A DNA stretch of 14,635 nucleotides, from the NCBI GenBank assembly GCA_030642635.1, contig DAOWNK010000056.1, positions 1 to 14,635 of the forward strand. The letters are read 5' to 3'. The position numbers and the translations under genes were made by a program. The notes beneath the pieces are model-generated. The model ran no database searches. It had not been told where the DNA came from and saw only the letters and a program-made list of their open reading frames with translations. The DNA comes from Pirellulales bacterium. Lineage in GTDB: Bacteria > Planctomycetota > Planctomycetia > Pirellulales > Thermoguttaceae. This document shows, piece by piece, positions 1-7,668 of this stretch (position 1 is its first letter; each line of letters opens with the position of its first letter).

Positions 1-36
1 AATAGCTGGCACCCAAACAAAAACCACGGTGATTCC

Positions 37-1353
37 ATGAGTTCCACACCACGTCGAGTCGTCGTCACCGGTATGGGGGTTATCTCGCCGCTGGGCAACA
101 CGAAAGAGGACCTTTGGGAGGCATTATCAACCGGCAGCAGCGGTGTCGGGCCGCTGACCGTGGTGCCGCACGAGGCCGTACCGCTGCGGTTCGCCGCCGA
201 AGCCGGTCAATTTCACGGCAAGATCGACCAGTTCGGCCCGCTTGCAAAGGACCAAAAAAAGGCGCTGCGCAAGGGGCTGAAGGTAATGTGTCGCGAGCGC
301 CTGATGGGTGTGGCGGCCGCACAGTTGGCGCTTTCAGACGCCGGGTTGGATTCATCAAAGACCGACCCGACACGAACCGGCATCACCTTTGGCGCCGACT
401 ACATGCTTACCGTGCCGGATGAGTTCGTCGAGGGGGTCCTGCAAAGTCTGGACGACGAGGGCCGGTTCGAGTTCTCGCGCTGGGCAACCGAAGGGATGCC
501 GCAAATGTCGCCGCTGTGGCTGTTGAAATACCTGCCGAATATGCCGGCAAGCCATTTGGCCATCTACAACGACTTCCGTGGGCCGAACAACTCGTTGACG
601 CTCCGCGAAGCATCGGCAAACGCAGCCCTGGGCGAGGCTTATCAAACGATTCTACGCGGTAGTGCAAATGCAATGCTCGTCGGGGCGACCGGAACGCGAA
701 TACACCCGATGAAAATGATACACGCCATACAACAGGAAGAGTTGGCTACCGGCGACGGCGACCCGGCGGCCGCCAGCCGACCGTTTGATCTGAATCGCAC
801 CGGCATGGTGCTCGGCGAGGGCGCCGGTGCGGTCGTCCTGGAAGAACTCGAAACTGCCAAGGCCAGAGGTGCCGAAATCTACGGCGAGCTACTCGGCAGT
901 GCGTCCGGGTCGGCCGTCGGGCGACACATGGTCGCACAGCGCAACCAAGCCATGGCCAACGTGCTCCGCGCGGTGCTGCGCAGTGCTGCGGCCGAGCCAG
1001 ACGACGTTGGGCACGTCCACGCACACGGGCTTAGCACCCGAACGTGCGACATTGAGGAAGCCGCTGCAATTCACGAAGTTTTCGCCGACCGGACCGAGCC
1101 TGTACCGGTAGTGGCTGCCAAAAGTGCAATGGGCAACCTGGGCGCCGGCAGCGGGATGGTCGAACTGATCGCCAGTCTGACGGCCTTGCAACACGACCGG
1201 CTCTTTCCTGTGCTTAACTACGAGACCCCGGACCCGGAGTGCCCGGTAGCGGTGGTCACCGACGACGAGACGAGCGCCGGCGGCAGCTTTATCAACATCA
1301 ACGTCACACCACAAGGCCAGGCAGCCGCCGTGATGGCAAGGGACTTTGTGTGA
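37..1353 (+). CDS. Ketosynthase-fold protein without catalytic Cys (chain-length-factor-like)
   Basis: The 438-residue protein has the full thiolase-fold layout of FabF/KAS II enzymes, from the N-terminal VVVTGMGVISPLG motif to a GEGAGAVVLEELE segment. The active site is altered. By my alignment to FabF, the nucleophilic Cys is Glu191 (in TLREASAN), the first His is kept (His330, in HAHGLST), Lys362 is kept, and the second His is Asn367 (AAKSAMGNLG). The C-terminal GFGGTN gating loop is replaced by FININV around residues 418-423. Condensation needs the Cys, so this is unlikely to be a stand-alone condensing enzyme. Chain length factors of type II polyketide synthases likewise lack the Cys and work as heterodimer partners. 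A role beside an active ketosynthase encoded upstream of the window is inferred. Only a weak GGTGA lies before the ATG, and the short 5' leader suggests the gene is distal in an operon. Fold confidence is high; role confidence is low. Confidence 0.9.
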   Translation: MSSTPRRVVVTGMGVISPLGNTKEDLWEALSTGSSGVGPLTVVPHEAVPLRFAAEAGQFHGKIDQFGPLAKDQKKALRKGLKVMCRERLMGVAAAQLALSDAGLDSSKTDPTRTGITFGADYMLTVPDEFVEGVLQSLDDEGRFEFSRWATEGMPQMSPLWLLKYLPNMPASHLAIYNDFRGPNNSLTLREASANAALGEAYQTILRGSANAMLVGATGTRIHPMKMIHAIQQEELATGDGDPAAASRPFDLNRTGMVLGEGAGAVVLEELETAKARGAEIYGELLGSASGSAVGRHMVAQRNQAMANVLRAVLRSAAAEPDDVGHVHAHGLSTRTCDIEEAAAIHEVFADRTEPVPVVAAKSAMGNLGAGSGMVELIASLTALQHDRLFPVLNYETPDPECPVAVVTDDETSAGGSFININVTPQGQAAAVMARDFV

Positions 1354-1363
1354 GAAAAGGATT

Positions 1364-1393
1364 TTGACATTGCTATATGCTTGGGGGTATAAT
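1364..1393 (+). promoter_or_regulatory. Consensus sigma-70-type promoter of the toxin-antitoxin pair
   Basis: TTGACA (1364-1369) and TATAAT (1388-1393) are separated by 18 bp, so both hexamers match the housekeeping consensus perfectly. The promoter starts 11 bp after the ketosynthase stop codon. Transcription would begin near 1400, about 20 bases before the antitoxin ATG. It implies independent transcription of the toxin-antitoxin pair. Family knowledge suggests the antitoxin autoregulates here, but I see no clear operator palindrome. Confidence 0.75.
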
Positions 1394-1422
1394 TGATTCC
1401 CACTCATCAGTCAGGTGTTTTC

Positions 1423-1614
1423 ATGAATACAACTCAAGAGCAATACGTTGTCGATAGTGACGGCAAGCGGAAGGCAGTAATTCTGCCGACCGAGCAGTAT
1501 GAGCAAATCCTGGAAGACCTCCACGATCTGGCCGTATTAGCTGAACGCCGCGGCGAAGATTCAATCAGTATAACCGAGATGAAACAACGGCTGGAAAAGG
1601 ATGGACTCTTATAA
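1423..1614 (+). CDS. Phd/RelB-type antitoxin of a type II toxin-antitoxin pair
   Basis: This is a 63-residue acidic protein. Its N-terminal half (QYVVDSDGKRKAVILPTEQY) resembles the beta-strand/helix DNA-binding part of Phd/YefM-like antitoxins. The C-terminal helix (ITEMKQRLEKDGLL) would be the toxin-binding tail. I chose the ATG at 1423 because AGGTG (1413-1417) sits 5 bases upstream. An in-frame TTG at 1393 falls inside the -10 box and is unlikely to be used. The gene overlaps the toxin gene by 14 bp, which is usual for coupled toxin-antitoxin pairs. The family call rests on pattern recognition plus neighbourhood. RelB and Phd subfamilies cannot be separated here. Confidence 0.8.
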   Translation: MNTTQEQYVVDSDGKRKAVILPTEQYEQILEDLHDLAVLAERRGEDSISITEMKQRLEKDGLL

Positions 1615-1867
1615 CATTCGGTTCAAGCGTTCCGTCGAAAAGGACATGCGGCGGCTTCCCGGCACTGTCTTGTCGCGGATAATGAAACGGCTTGAATCCT
1701 TGAGTTTAGCTCCATTTCCGGCAGGTGCACGCAAGCTTGCTGGTACCAAATACTTTTATCGGGTCCGCGTTGGTGATTATCGAATCATTTACGCAGTGGA
1801 CAGTTTCACAAACTCGATCACAATCCATTACGTTCGCCACCGTCGGAATGCTTATCGGAATCTGTAA
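1601..1867 (+). CDS. RelE/ParE-family toxin (predicted mRNA interferase)
   Basis: The 88-residue basic protein has RelE-like layout: an N-terminal strand (YNIRFKRSVEKDMRRLP), two helices, then RVRVGDYRIIYAV and a C-terminal strand with VRHRRNAYRNL. Arg61 in GDYRIIY and Arg81/Tyr85 near the C-terminus match positions used by RelE toxins in ribosome-dependent mRNA cleavage. That points to mRNA cleavage rather than ParE-type gyrase inhibition, but the functional split is inferred. A GGAAAAGG run lies directly before the ATG, within the end of the antitoxin gene. The pair looks complete and intact. It sits between a lipid-metabolism-like gene and a permease gene with no functional link to either, as expected for a mobile module. 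Confidence 0.88.
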   Translation: MDSYNIRFKRSVEKDMRRLPGTVLSRIMKRLESLSLAPFPAGARKLAGTKYFYRVRVGDYRIIYAVDSFTNSITIHYVRHRRNAYRNL

Positions 1868-1914
1868 ATGAGCGGTTACTCGCAAAGTTGAAAGAGAACG
1901 TCGGGCGTTGGCAA

Positions 1915-1933
1915 CCGCGACCATTGGTCGCGG
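1915..1933. terminator. Bidirectional terminator-like hairpin
   Basis: CCGCGACC (1915-1922) and GGTCGCGG (1926-1933) form a perfect 8-bp GC-rich stem with a 3-base loop, followed by CTTTA on the plus strand. It lies between the toxin gene stop (1867) and the converging permease stop (1936-1938), so it can serve both genes. The T-run is short, so terminator strength is uncertain. Confidence 0.6.
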
Positions 1934-1935
1934 CT

Positions 1936-2826
1936 TTACACGGCAATTATGAACTTCACCCCGACCAGCAACAGCAACACTGCGAAGATGCGCTCGAGCG
2001 TCTCGGCCGGGAGGCGGTGTGCAAGCTTTGCACCAAGCCTGGCGAAGAGCGTGCTTGTCAGTACGATCCCCAAAAACGCCGGCCAGTATACGTAGCCGCT
2101 GCTGAAGTCCGGCAAGGCGGCCTGATGCCAACCTTCCTGGATGTTGGTGATCGCACCTACTACGGCGATTGGAAATCCGCAAGCGGCCGATGTGCCCACC
2201 GCATGTTGCGTGCGGATATTCCGCCACGTCAGGTACGGCACGGTCAGCAGCCCGCCGCCGAGGCCGAATATCGTGGAGACCCATCCGATCACTCCACCGG
2301 TGCCGACCAGTTCGCCGGTGCCGGGCAATTTGTTAGGCTGAGTCATGGTAGGCCGGGTCGAGCGAAGCAAGGCCCGGCATCTTGGGTCATCGGACAATCC
2401 AGAGAAAGGTGGGCCTCGCTTCACTCGACCCAGCCTACCTCTTTTCCAACTCGCAATGCCCGAGAGTTGCACTGCGACCGCCATGGCGAACACGCCGATG
2501 AGCGCTTGCAGCACCGGTCCGCTCAGCCGGCCGGCCGTCTTCACGCCCAGGAACGAGCCGACCACGATCCCGGACGCCAGAAACGCAAACGTCGCCCAGC
2601 GCACCGAGCCATGGCGGTTGTGCTCCCAGGCCGAGGCCATCGAGGTGACGATAACCGTCGCCAGCGAAGTGCCGACCGCCAGATGCGTGAGCACCTCCGG
2701 CGAGAACCCCTGATGCTGGAACGCCAGGATCAACACCGGCACGATGACCAACCCGCCGCCGATACCCAACAAGCCGGCCAACAAACCGGCAATTGCGCCC
2801 AAGGAGAGATACAATAGGAAAATCAT
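1936..2826 (-). CDS. TauE/SafE-family membrane permease with an in-frame repeat insert
   Basis: The 296-residue hydrophobic protein shows the two-fold repeat of the TauE/SafE (DUF81) family. LLGIGGGLVIVPVL lies near residues 19-32 in the first half, and a matching IFGLGGGLLTVPYL lies in the second. The family exports sulfite, sulfoacetate or other small organic anions; the substrate here cannot be told. Residues 130-160 are encoded exactly by a 93-bp palindromic repeat. They form a basic, polar stretch with no membrane character, placed in the linker between the two halves where it may be tolerated. Without the insert the protein would be 265 residues, normal for the family. The start gives a typical first helix (MIFLLYLSLGAIAGLLAG). 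The gene is divergent from the RND operon and convergent with the toxin-antitoxin pair. Confidence 0.9.
   Translation of the reverse strand: MIFLLYLSLGAIAGLLAGLLGIGGGLVIVPVLILAFQHQGFSPEVLTHLAVGTSLATVIVTSMASAWEHNRHGSVRWATFAFLASGIVVGSFLGVKTAGRLSGPVLQALIGVFAMAVAVQLSGIASWKRGRLGRVKRGPPFSGLSDDPRCRALLRSTRPTMTQPNKLPGTGELVGTGGVIGWVSTIFGLGGGLLTVPYLTWRNIRTQHAVGTSAACGFPIAVVGAITNIQEGWHQAALPDFSSGYVYWPAFLGIVLTSTLFARLGAKLAHRLPAETLERIFAVLLLLVGVKFIIAV
2347..2439. repeat. 93-bp palindromic repeat inserted in frame in the permease gene
   Basis: Two 32-bp arms, 2347-2378 and 2408-2439, are inverted copies matching at 27 of 32 positions around a 29-base centre. Both ends read GGTAGGC...GCCTACC. The length is 31 codons exactly and the left end in the gene's sense falls on a codon boundary, so the reading frame survives and no stop is added. 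I see no clear target-site duplication. It resembles REP/MITE-like palindromes, and in behaviour resembles the Rickettsia palindromic elements that insert within coding genes. Confidence 0.88.
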
Positions 2827-2836
2827 GGCAGTTGGA

Positions 2837-2865
2837 ATTATAGCGGAACTGGCAATTTAACGCAA
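2837..2865 (-). promoter_or_regulatory. Possible promoter of the TauE/SafE-like gene, near-leaderless
   Basis: On the minus strand a perfect TATAAT (2842-2837) lies 10 bases before the ATG. TTGCGT (2865-2860) lies 17 bp further upstream and is only a partial -35 match. The predicted transcript would begin a few bases from the start codon, and no Shine-Dalgarno sequence is visible. Moderate support from the -10 box and spacing only. Confidence 0.4.
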
Positions 2866-2987
2866 GTCTCTTGCTGCAAAACACTTATGGCAACGTTGAA
2901 ATCGCCGCGTGTAACCCGACAGCGTTGAAAATACACTATAAAGTAATGGGGGTTTGACGTCGGAATCTCCCAAACTGCACTAAATTG

Positions 2988-3017
2988 TTGCAATGTGGCG
3001 GGCAGACAACCTACAAT
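2988..3017 (+). promoter_or_regulatory. Possible promoter of the RND efflux operon
   Basis: TTGCAA (2988-2993) and TACAAT (3012-3017) are spaced 18 bp apart in the 260-bp divergent intergenic region, about 70 bases before the adaptor ATG. A perfect TATAAT also occurs at 3030-3035 but has no fitting -35 box. No operator or adjacent regulator gene is apparent. Confidence 0.3.
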
Positions 3018-3035
3018 TGTAAAGCACGTTATAAT

Positions 3036-3077
3036 ACTGCTAAGCTGCAAGAGACTACTGCTAAGCCGCAAGCGGCG
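3036..3077 (+). repeat. Two tandem 21-bp imperfect repeats in the adaptor leader
   Basis: Units 3036-3056 and 3057-3077 both start ACTGCTAAGC and continue with TGCAAG or CGCAAG. The second unit contains the small palindrome GCCGC-AA-GCGGC. The same AAGCCGCAAGCGGC core occurs twice inside the 3' end of the adaptor gene. The units are also in frame with that gene, so they would encode AKLQETT and AKPQAAR if translation began at the TTG at 2985. Confidence 0.65.
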
Positions 3078-3086
3078 AGAAGCACT

Positions 3087-4517
3087 ATGGACGAACAAAC
3101 TACATCACAACTTCGAAAAGACAAGTTCACAAAACTTGCCATACATCTGTTGATAGTGTTCGGATTGTTGGGCATCGGCGGTGGAGTCCTTGCATACCTG
3201 ATTAACACAAAGCCGGGCCCCAGCGGCGAGAAAGATAAATCGCAAGGTCGGCTGGTTCACGTGTTCCGTGCAGAGCGGACATCGCACCGCATTGCGATCG
3301 ACACGTACGGCACTACCAGGGCAAGCGAAGTGTGGGCGGCAATCGCCGAGGTCCGCGGCCGGGCGGTCCAGGTAAGCGAGCAGTTCGAGCCGGGTGAGAT
3401 TCTGCCGGCCGATTCGCTACTGGTGCGCATCGATCCGACCGACTACGAACTGGCCGTCACGCGGTTGAAGGCCGAAGTCCGTGCAAGGAACGAGCAGTTG
3501 CGCGAGCTGGACCAGAACGAGGCGAATCTGAAGGAGATATACAAACTCCAACATCGACAACTCAAACTGGCGGCTGACGCGTACCAGCGTCAGCGGCAGG
3601 TGTTCGCCAAACACGCAGCCTCTCGCAGCGCCATGGAGATATCCGAGGACGCTTATGTATCGAGGCTCACCGCCGCGCAGCAGACACGCAACAGCCTGGC
3701 GTTGATGCCCGTTAAACGCGATCTGCTCCGTGCGTCGTTGGAGGTGGCCCAGTCGCAGTTGGAACAAGCGAAACGCGACCTTGACGAGTGTGTTATCCGG
3801 CTGCCGATGCCGGGGCGATGTGCGTCGAAATCGGTCGAGCAGAACCAGTACGTCACGGTCGGCGAACGGTTGGGAACGTTTCTTTCGCTCGATATGACCG
3901 AAGTGGTGGCGATGGTGGAGACGCGCAAAATGGCCGCCTTGTTTTCCGGTGGGATCGAAGAATTGGGCGTCTTCGACTTTACCGCGATGAACCACAGTCA
4001 GTCGATCTGGGAGCGGGTGGAAGTGCCGGCAGAGGTCCACTGGTCTTTGGGCGACCGGAGTGCGGTTTGGCACGGTCGGGTGGCTCGGCTGGGCAGCTCG
4101 CTTGACCCGGGCACCCGGACAATCCCTGTTATTATCGAGGTGCCCGATCCGTATAAGAACGTCAAGCCGGGCATCCGGCCGCCGCTGGTGCCCGACGTCT
4201 TCTGCGAAGTGACCCTGTACGGCACGACGGTTGACGACGTGGTGCTGATCCCGCGCGACGCCTTGCACAACGGCAGCGTATACCTGCTGCGCAACGGTAA
4301 GTTGCACATCCAGCCGGTCACTGTGTTGGTATTGGAAGACTCGGCGGGAGTGATCTCCGAGGGGATCGATACCGGGGACGAGGTAATCCTGACCGACCTG
4401 TTCCCGGCCAGCGAGGGCATGGCGTTACGCGGCAAGGTGGCGCCCAACCCGGTGGGTGCGAAGCCGCAAGCGGCTGACAATGCTAAGCCGCAAGCGGCCG
4501 GGGAGGCGAAGCCGTGA
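3087..4517 (+). CDS. RND efflux periplasmic adaptor (membrane fusion protein, HlyD-like)
   Basis: From the ATG at 3087 the product has 476 residues. A single membrane anchor spans about residues 17-39. It is followed by a first lipoyl-like half (WAAIAEVRGRAVQVSEQFEP) near 85-125 and a long charged coiled-coil hairpin near 125-235. The second lipoyl half (IRLPMPGRCASKSVEQNQYVT) comes next, then beta-barrel segments. This is the order of RND/ABC adaptor proteins, which bridge the inner-membrane pump to an outer-membrane channel. The tail carries AKPQAA twice (residues 458-463 and 466-471) and ends AKP, from a short palindromic repeat. Its stop overlaps the next gene's GTG by 4 bp (GTGA), indicating translational coupling. 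A TTG start at 2985 would add 34 residues, but these look like repeat DNA and lack a signal, so I prefer 3087. Substrate unknown. Confidence 0.9.
   Translation: MDEQTTSQLRKDKFTKLAIHLLIVFGLLGIGGGVLAYLINTKPGPSGEKDKSQGRLVHVFRAERTSHRIAIDTYGTTRASEVWAAIAEVRGRAVQVSEQFEPGEILPADSLLVRIDPTDYELAVTRLKAEVRARNEQLRELDQNEANLKEIYKLQHRQLKLAADAYQRQRQVFAKHAASRSAMEISEDAYVSRLTAAQQTRNSLALMPVKRDLLRASLEVAQSQLEQAKRDLDECVIRLPMPGRCASKSVEQNQYVTVGERLGTFLSLDMTEVVAMVETRKMAALFSGGIEELGVFDFTAMNHSQSIWERVEVPAEVHWSLGDRSAVWHGRVARLGSSLDPGTRTIPVIIEVPDPYKNVKPGIRPPLVPDVFCEVTLYGTTVDDVVLIPRDALHNGSVYLLRNGKLHIQPVTVLVLEDSAGVISEGIDTGDEVILTDLFPASEGMALRGKVAPNPVGAKPQAADNAKPQAAGEAKP
4461..4498 (+). repeat. Short palindromic repeat duplicated inside the adaptor's 3' end
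   Basis: AAGCCGCAAGCGGC occurs at 4461-4474 and 4485-4498, a 24-bp period, and a partial third copy AAGCCG sits at 4509-4514. Each contains the hairpin GCCGC-AA-GCGGC and encodes KPQAA. The same 14-mer core lies upstream of this gene at 3063-3076. Confidence 0.75.
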
Positions 4518-7500
4518 TCGGTTACTTCGTGCGCCACCCGACGGCGGCCAACCTGCTGATGTTGGTCATCATATTGCTGGGAGTGCTCGGCGCGGCGTCG
4601 CTTACCCGCGAGTTGTTTCCGGAGTTCGCATCGTCGTACATCAAAGTCCGGGTGATCTACAAGGGCGCCTCGGCCGAGGAGGTCGAGGAGACGATCTGCC
4701 GGCGGATCGAGGAGGAGATCGAGGGGATCGAGGGAATCTATGAGGTCGATTCCAGCTCGCGCGAGAACATCGGCACGGTAACCGTCGAGGTAGCCGACGG
4801 CTATGACGTGCGCGAGGTGCTCAAGGACATCGAGAACGCCGTCGATCAAATCGACAACTTCCCGGTGGACATCGAAGAGCCGCTCATCTGGGAAGTAGAC
4901 CGGGTTGATCCGGTCTGCACGATAAGCTTATGGGCGGAACGGATGCCGGACAAGGACCTGCTGGCGCTGGCAGAGGACATCAAGAGCGAATTGTTGGTCA
5001 TCGACGGCATAAGCCTGGTCGAAACGTCCGGATTCTCCGAGCATCAGATCAAGGTCGAGGTCCGTCAGAGCGATTTGCTGGCTTACGGACTGACCATAGG
5101 CGAGGTTGCCCGGGAGATCAGCGCACAGAGCCTCGACCTGCCGGCCGGGAGCGTGGAGACCGATCAGCGAGAGATCATAATTCGGGTGGTCGATCAGCAT
5201 CGCCGTGCCGAGGATTTTCGCGACCTGACCGTAAAGGTAAGTCCAGACGGTGCACGGATACCGCTTCGGGCGGTGGCCACGGTCGCCGATACCTTTGAGG
5301 ACGAGTGGATACAGTCCATCTTCAACGGCCATCGCTGTGTAATCCTGGAGGTCAACAAAACCGAAGCGGAAGACACCGTCAGCGTGTGCAACAAGGTTAA
5401 GAAGTTTCTTCAGTCGCGCCGCAAGACTCTGCCGCCGGGCATACACCTTACACTGTTCGGCGACTGGTCGTTTTACGTCAAGGACCGGCTGGGGATGCTG
5501 GTGAAAAACGGCATTTACGGGTTCGTGCTCGTATTCTTCACGCTGTGGTTGATGCTGAACTTGCGGCTCTCGTTCTGGGTGGCCATCGGAATACCGATCT
5601 CGTTCCTCGGAGCGCTGTTCCTGTTGGATCAGTTCGATATGAGCTTGAACATGATCACCATGTTCAGCCTGATTATGGCGTTGGGTATCATCGTCGACGA
5701 CGCGATCGTTGTAGGCGAGAACATATTCGCCCATTACTCGCACGGCAAACCGCCGGAGCAGGCGGCCATCGACGGTACGAAAGAAGTGGCAGTTGTCGTG
5801 GCCGCCTCGATGCTCACCACCGTGGCCATATTCATGCCGTTGCTGCAAATGAAGGGTGACATTGGCAAGATGATGCGGGTAATGCCCATCGGGGTCGTCA
5901 CGGCACTTGGGGTCAGTCTTGTGGAGGCCTTTTTCGTGCTGCCGAACCATCTGAGCCATTCGCTCGGCAGGATACCGAAAAAACCACCATACATCCGCGC
6001 AAAAATCGATTATTACGTCAAGTGGATTATCCATCGGGTTTACGGCCCGGTGCTCGGCTGGTCGGTTCGGCGGCCGCTTGTGCCGATCGCCGCGCTCGTC
6101 ATGCTGTTTATGATCGCGCTTGGGATACTGCTGGGCGGTCGGATCAAGTTCCAACTCTTCCCGGAACTCGACGGCGATTTCCTTATCGCCCAGGTGGAAT
6201 TGCCCGCCGGCGCCGATCTGGCCAGAACGAAGCAAGTAATCCGGCAGATAGAAAACGGGCTGAAGGTAGTCAACAACAAGTTCAAGCCGTTGCAGCCGGA
6301 CCACCAGGACCTGGTGCAACACGTTAGCACCTCGTTCGGAATCAGTCGCCCTTTGGGACGCAATCCGGGTGAGCCGGAAGTCGGCAGCCATATTGCACAG
6401 ATGGTCGTCGAACTGCTGGCCGCAGATTGGCGGACGGTGCGTTGCGACGACGTGCTGCCGGTGTGGCGCGAGGCGGTCGGAGACGTGCCAGACGTGGTCA
6501 AACTTACGCTCGAACAACTACAGGTCACACCCGGCGGTAGGGCGATCGATATACAGCTTCGCGGCAAGGACCTCCGAGAGATTCAACGCGCCGGCTTCGA
6601 GTTGCAAGAGAAAATCAAGACGTATCCCGGCATACGCAACGTTACCGACAACCTGCGCCCCGGCAAAGAAGAGGTATATGTGCGACTGAAACCAGCCGGC
6701 CGACACCTGGGAATTACCTCCGCCGCGCTGGCCGTACAGTTGCGCGAGGCGTTTTGGGGCAGCATTGCCGAGGAGTTCCAACGCGGGCCGGATACATTCG
6801 AGGTCGACGTGATGCTGGCGCCTGGCAACCGCCGTTCGCTCGGCGACCTGGACGATTTCAAAGTGAAAACGCCCGACGGACGTATGGTTCCGTTCCACGA
6901 GGTCGCCATTGCCACGATCCATCGCGGTTTCTCGCAGATCGTACGGGTCGACGGCCAGCGCACCGTTTCGGTCACCGCCGACCTTGATACCGAAAAAGGC
7001 AACGCCGAGGAGATCGTAACCGATCTGGAGGAAAACTTTTTTCCCGGCTTTTGCGAACGAAACCCCGGCGTCTCGCTCAGCATGGAAGGGCAACGAAAAG
7101 AGTCGCAAAAAACCACGCGAAGCTTGATTAAAGGATTCTTGATCGGGCTGGCAATCATCTTTATCCTGCTCTCGTTCGTCTTCAAGTCGTACGTCGAGCC
7201 GCTGATCGTGATGTTGGCGATCCCCTTCGGACTGGTCGGCGCCGTGGCCGGACACCTGCTGATGGGGCTTACATGGGTCATGCCCAGCACCATCGGGTTC
7301 ATCTCGCTGGCCGGTATCGTTGTGAACGACTCGATCGTGCTTGTGGGGTTTATCAAGAAACGGCTGGCCGAAGGAAAACCGGTCCACCAGGCGGTGCACC
7401 AGGCCGGCATCCAACGGTTCCGCGCCGTGTTCCTAACCTCGGCCACCACGGTCGCCGGGTTGCTGCCGATAATGTTGGAAACGAGCCTGCAAGCACAATT

Positions 7501-7612
7501 CCTGATCCCCATGGCGGTATCGATCTCGTTCGGACTGATGTTCGCCTCCGTGGTGGTGCTGCTGTTGGTGCCGTGCTTGTACATCATCATTGCGCGGCTC
7601 GGCTGGAGCTAA
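4514..7612 (+). CDS. RND efflux permease (AcrB-like inner-membrane pump)
   Basis: The 1032-residue product has normal length for a drug/solute RND pump. It starts with TM1 (ANLLMLVIILLGVLGAA) and then a large periplasmic porter domain. The TM4 proton-relay motif GIIVDDAIVVGENI carries both key aspartates (Asp395, Asp396). A second half begins near residue 525 (RPLVPIAALVMLFMIALG). In TM10 the motif is AGIVVNDSIVLVGF, placing Asn938 where AcrB has Lys940. An Asn at this spot also occurs in other RND subfamilies, so it points to a non-AcrB branch rather than a defect. It uses energy from proton influx to export substrate through the adaptor encoded just upstream. It starts with GTG overlapping the adaptor stop. 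No outer-membrane factor gene follows; the SMP-30-like gene is separated by 186 bp of repeat DNA. Substrate class is undetermined. Confidence 0.95.
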   Translation: MIGYFVRHPTAANLLMLVIILLGVLGAASLTRELFPEFASSYIKVRVIYKGASAEEVEETICRRIEEEIEGIEGIYEVDSSSRENIGTVTVEVADGYDVREVLKDIENAVDQIDNFPVDIEEPLIWEVDRVDPVCTISLWAERMPDKDLLALAEDIKSELLVIDGISLVETSGFSEHQIKVEVRQSDLLAYGLTIGEVAREISAQSLDLPAGSVETDQREIIIRVVDQHRRAEDFRDLTVKVSPDGARIPLRAVATVADTFEDEWIQSIFNGHRCVILEVNKTEAEDTVSVCNKVKKFLQSRRKTLPPGIHLTLFGDWSFYVKDRLGMLVKNGIYGFVLVFFTLWLMLNLRLSFWVAIGIPISFLGALFLLDQFDMSLNMITMFSLIMALGIIVDDAIVVGENIFAHYSHGKPPEQAAIDGTKEVAVVVAASMLTTVAIFMPLLQMKGDIGKMMRVMPIGVVTALGVSLVEAFFVLPNHLSHSLGRIPKKPPYIRAKIDYYVKWIIHRVYGPVLGWSVRRPLVPIAALVMLFMIALGILLGGRIKFQLFPELDGDFLIAQVELPAGADLARTKQVIRQIENGLKVVNNKFKPLQPDHQDLVQHVSTSFGISRPLGRNPGEPEVGSHIAQMVVELLAADWRTVRCDDVLPVWREAVGDVPDVVKLTLEQLQVTPGGRAIDIQLRGKDLREIQRAGFELQEKIKTYPGIRNVTDNLRPGKEEVYVRLKPAGRHLGITSAALAVQLREAFWGSIAEEFQRGPDTFEVDVMLAPGNRRSLGDLDDFKVKTPDGRMVPFHEVAIATIHRGFSQIVRVDGQRTVSVTADLDTEKGNAEEIVTDLEENFFPGFCERNPGVSLSMEGQRKESQKTTRSLIKGFLIGLAIIFILLSFVFKSYVEPLIVMLAIPFGLVGAVAGHLLMGLTWVMPSTIGFISLAGIVVNDSIVLVGFIKKRLAEGKPVHQAVHQAGIQRFRAVFLTSATTVAGLLPIMLETSLQAQFLIPMAVSISFGLMFASVVVLLLVPCLYIIIARLGWS

Positions 7613-7668
7613 AAGATCGAGACAGTATCATAAAGCCGCTTGCATCTGCCGGCCAATCCGCTTACACT

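Noticed and set aside
1888..2817. 309-codon plus-strand open frame opposite the TauE/SafE gene
   Set aside because: The minus-strand frame gives a complete membrane permease; the plus frame gives low-complexity charged sequence.
4928..6517. 529-codon minus-strand open frame opposite the RND permease gene
   Set aside because: It is antisense to a clearly coding gene, its translation is rich in His, Arg and Gln with no domain pattern, and it fits a GC-rich shadow frame.
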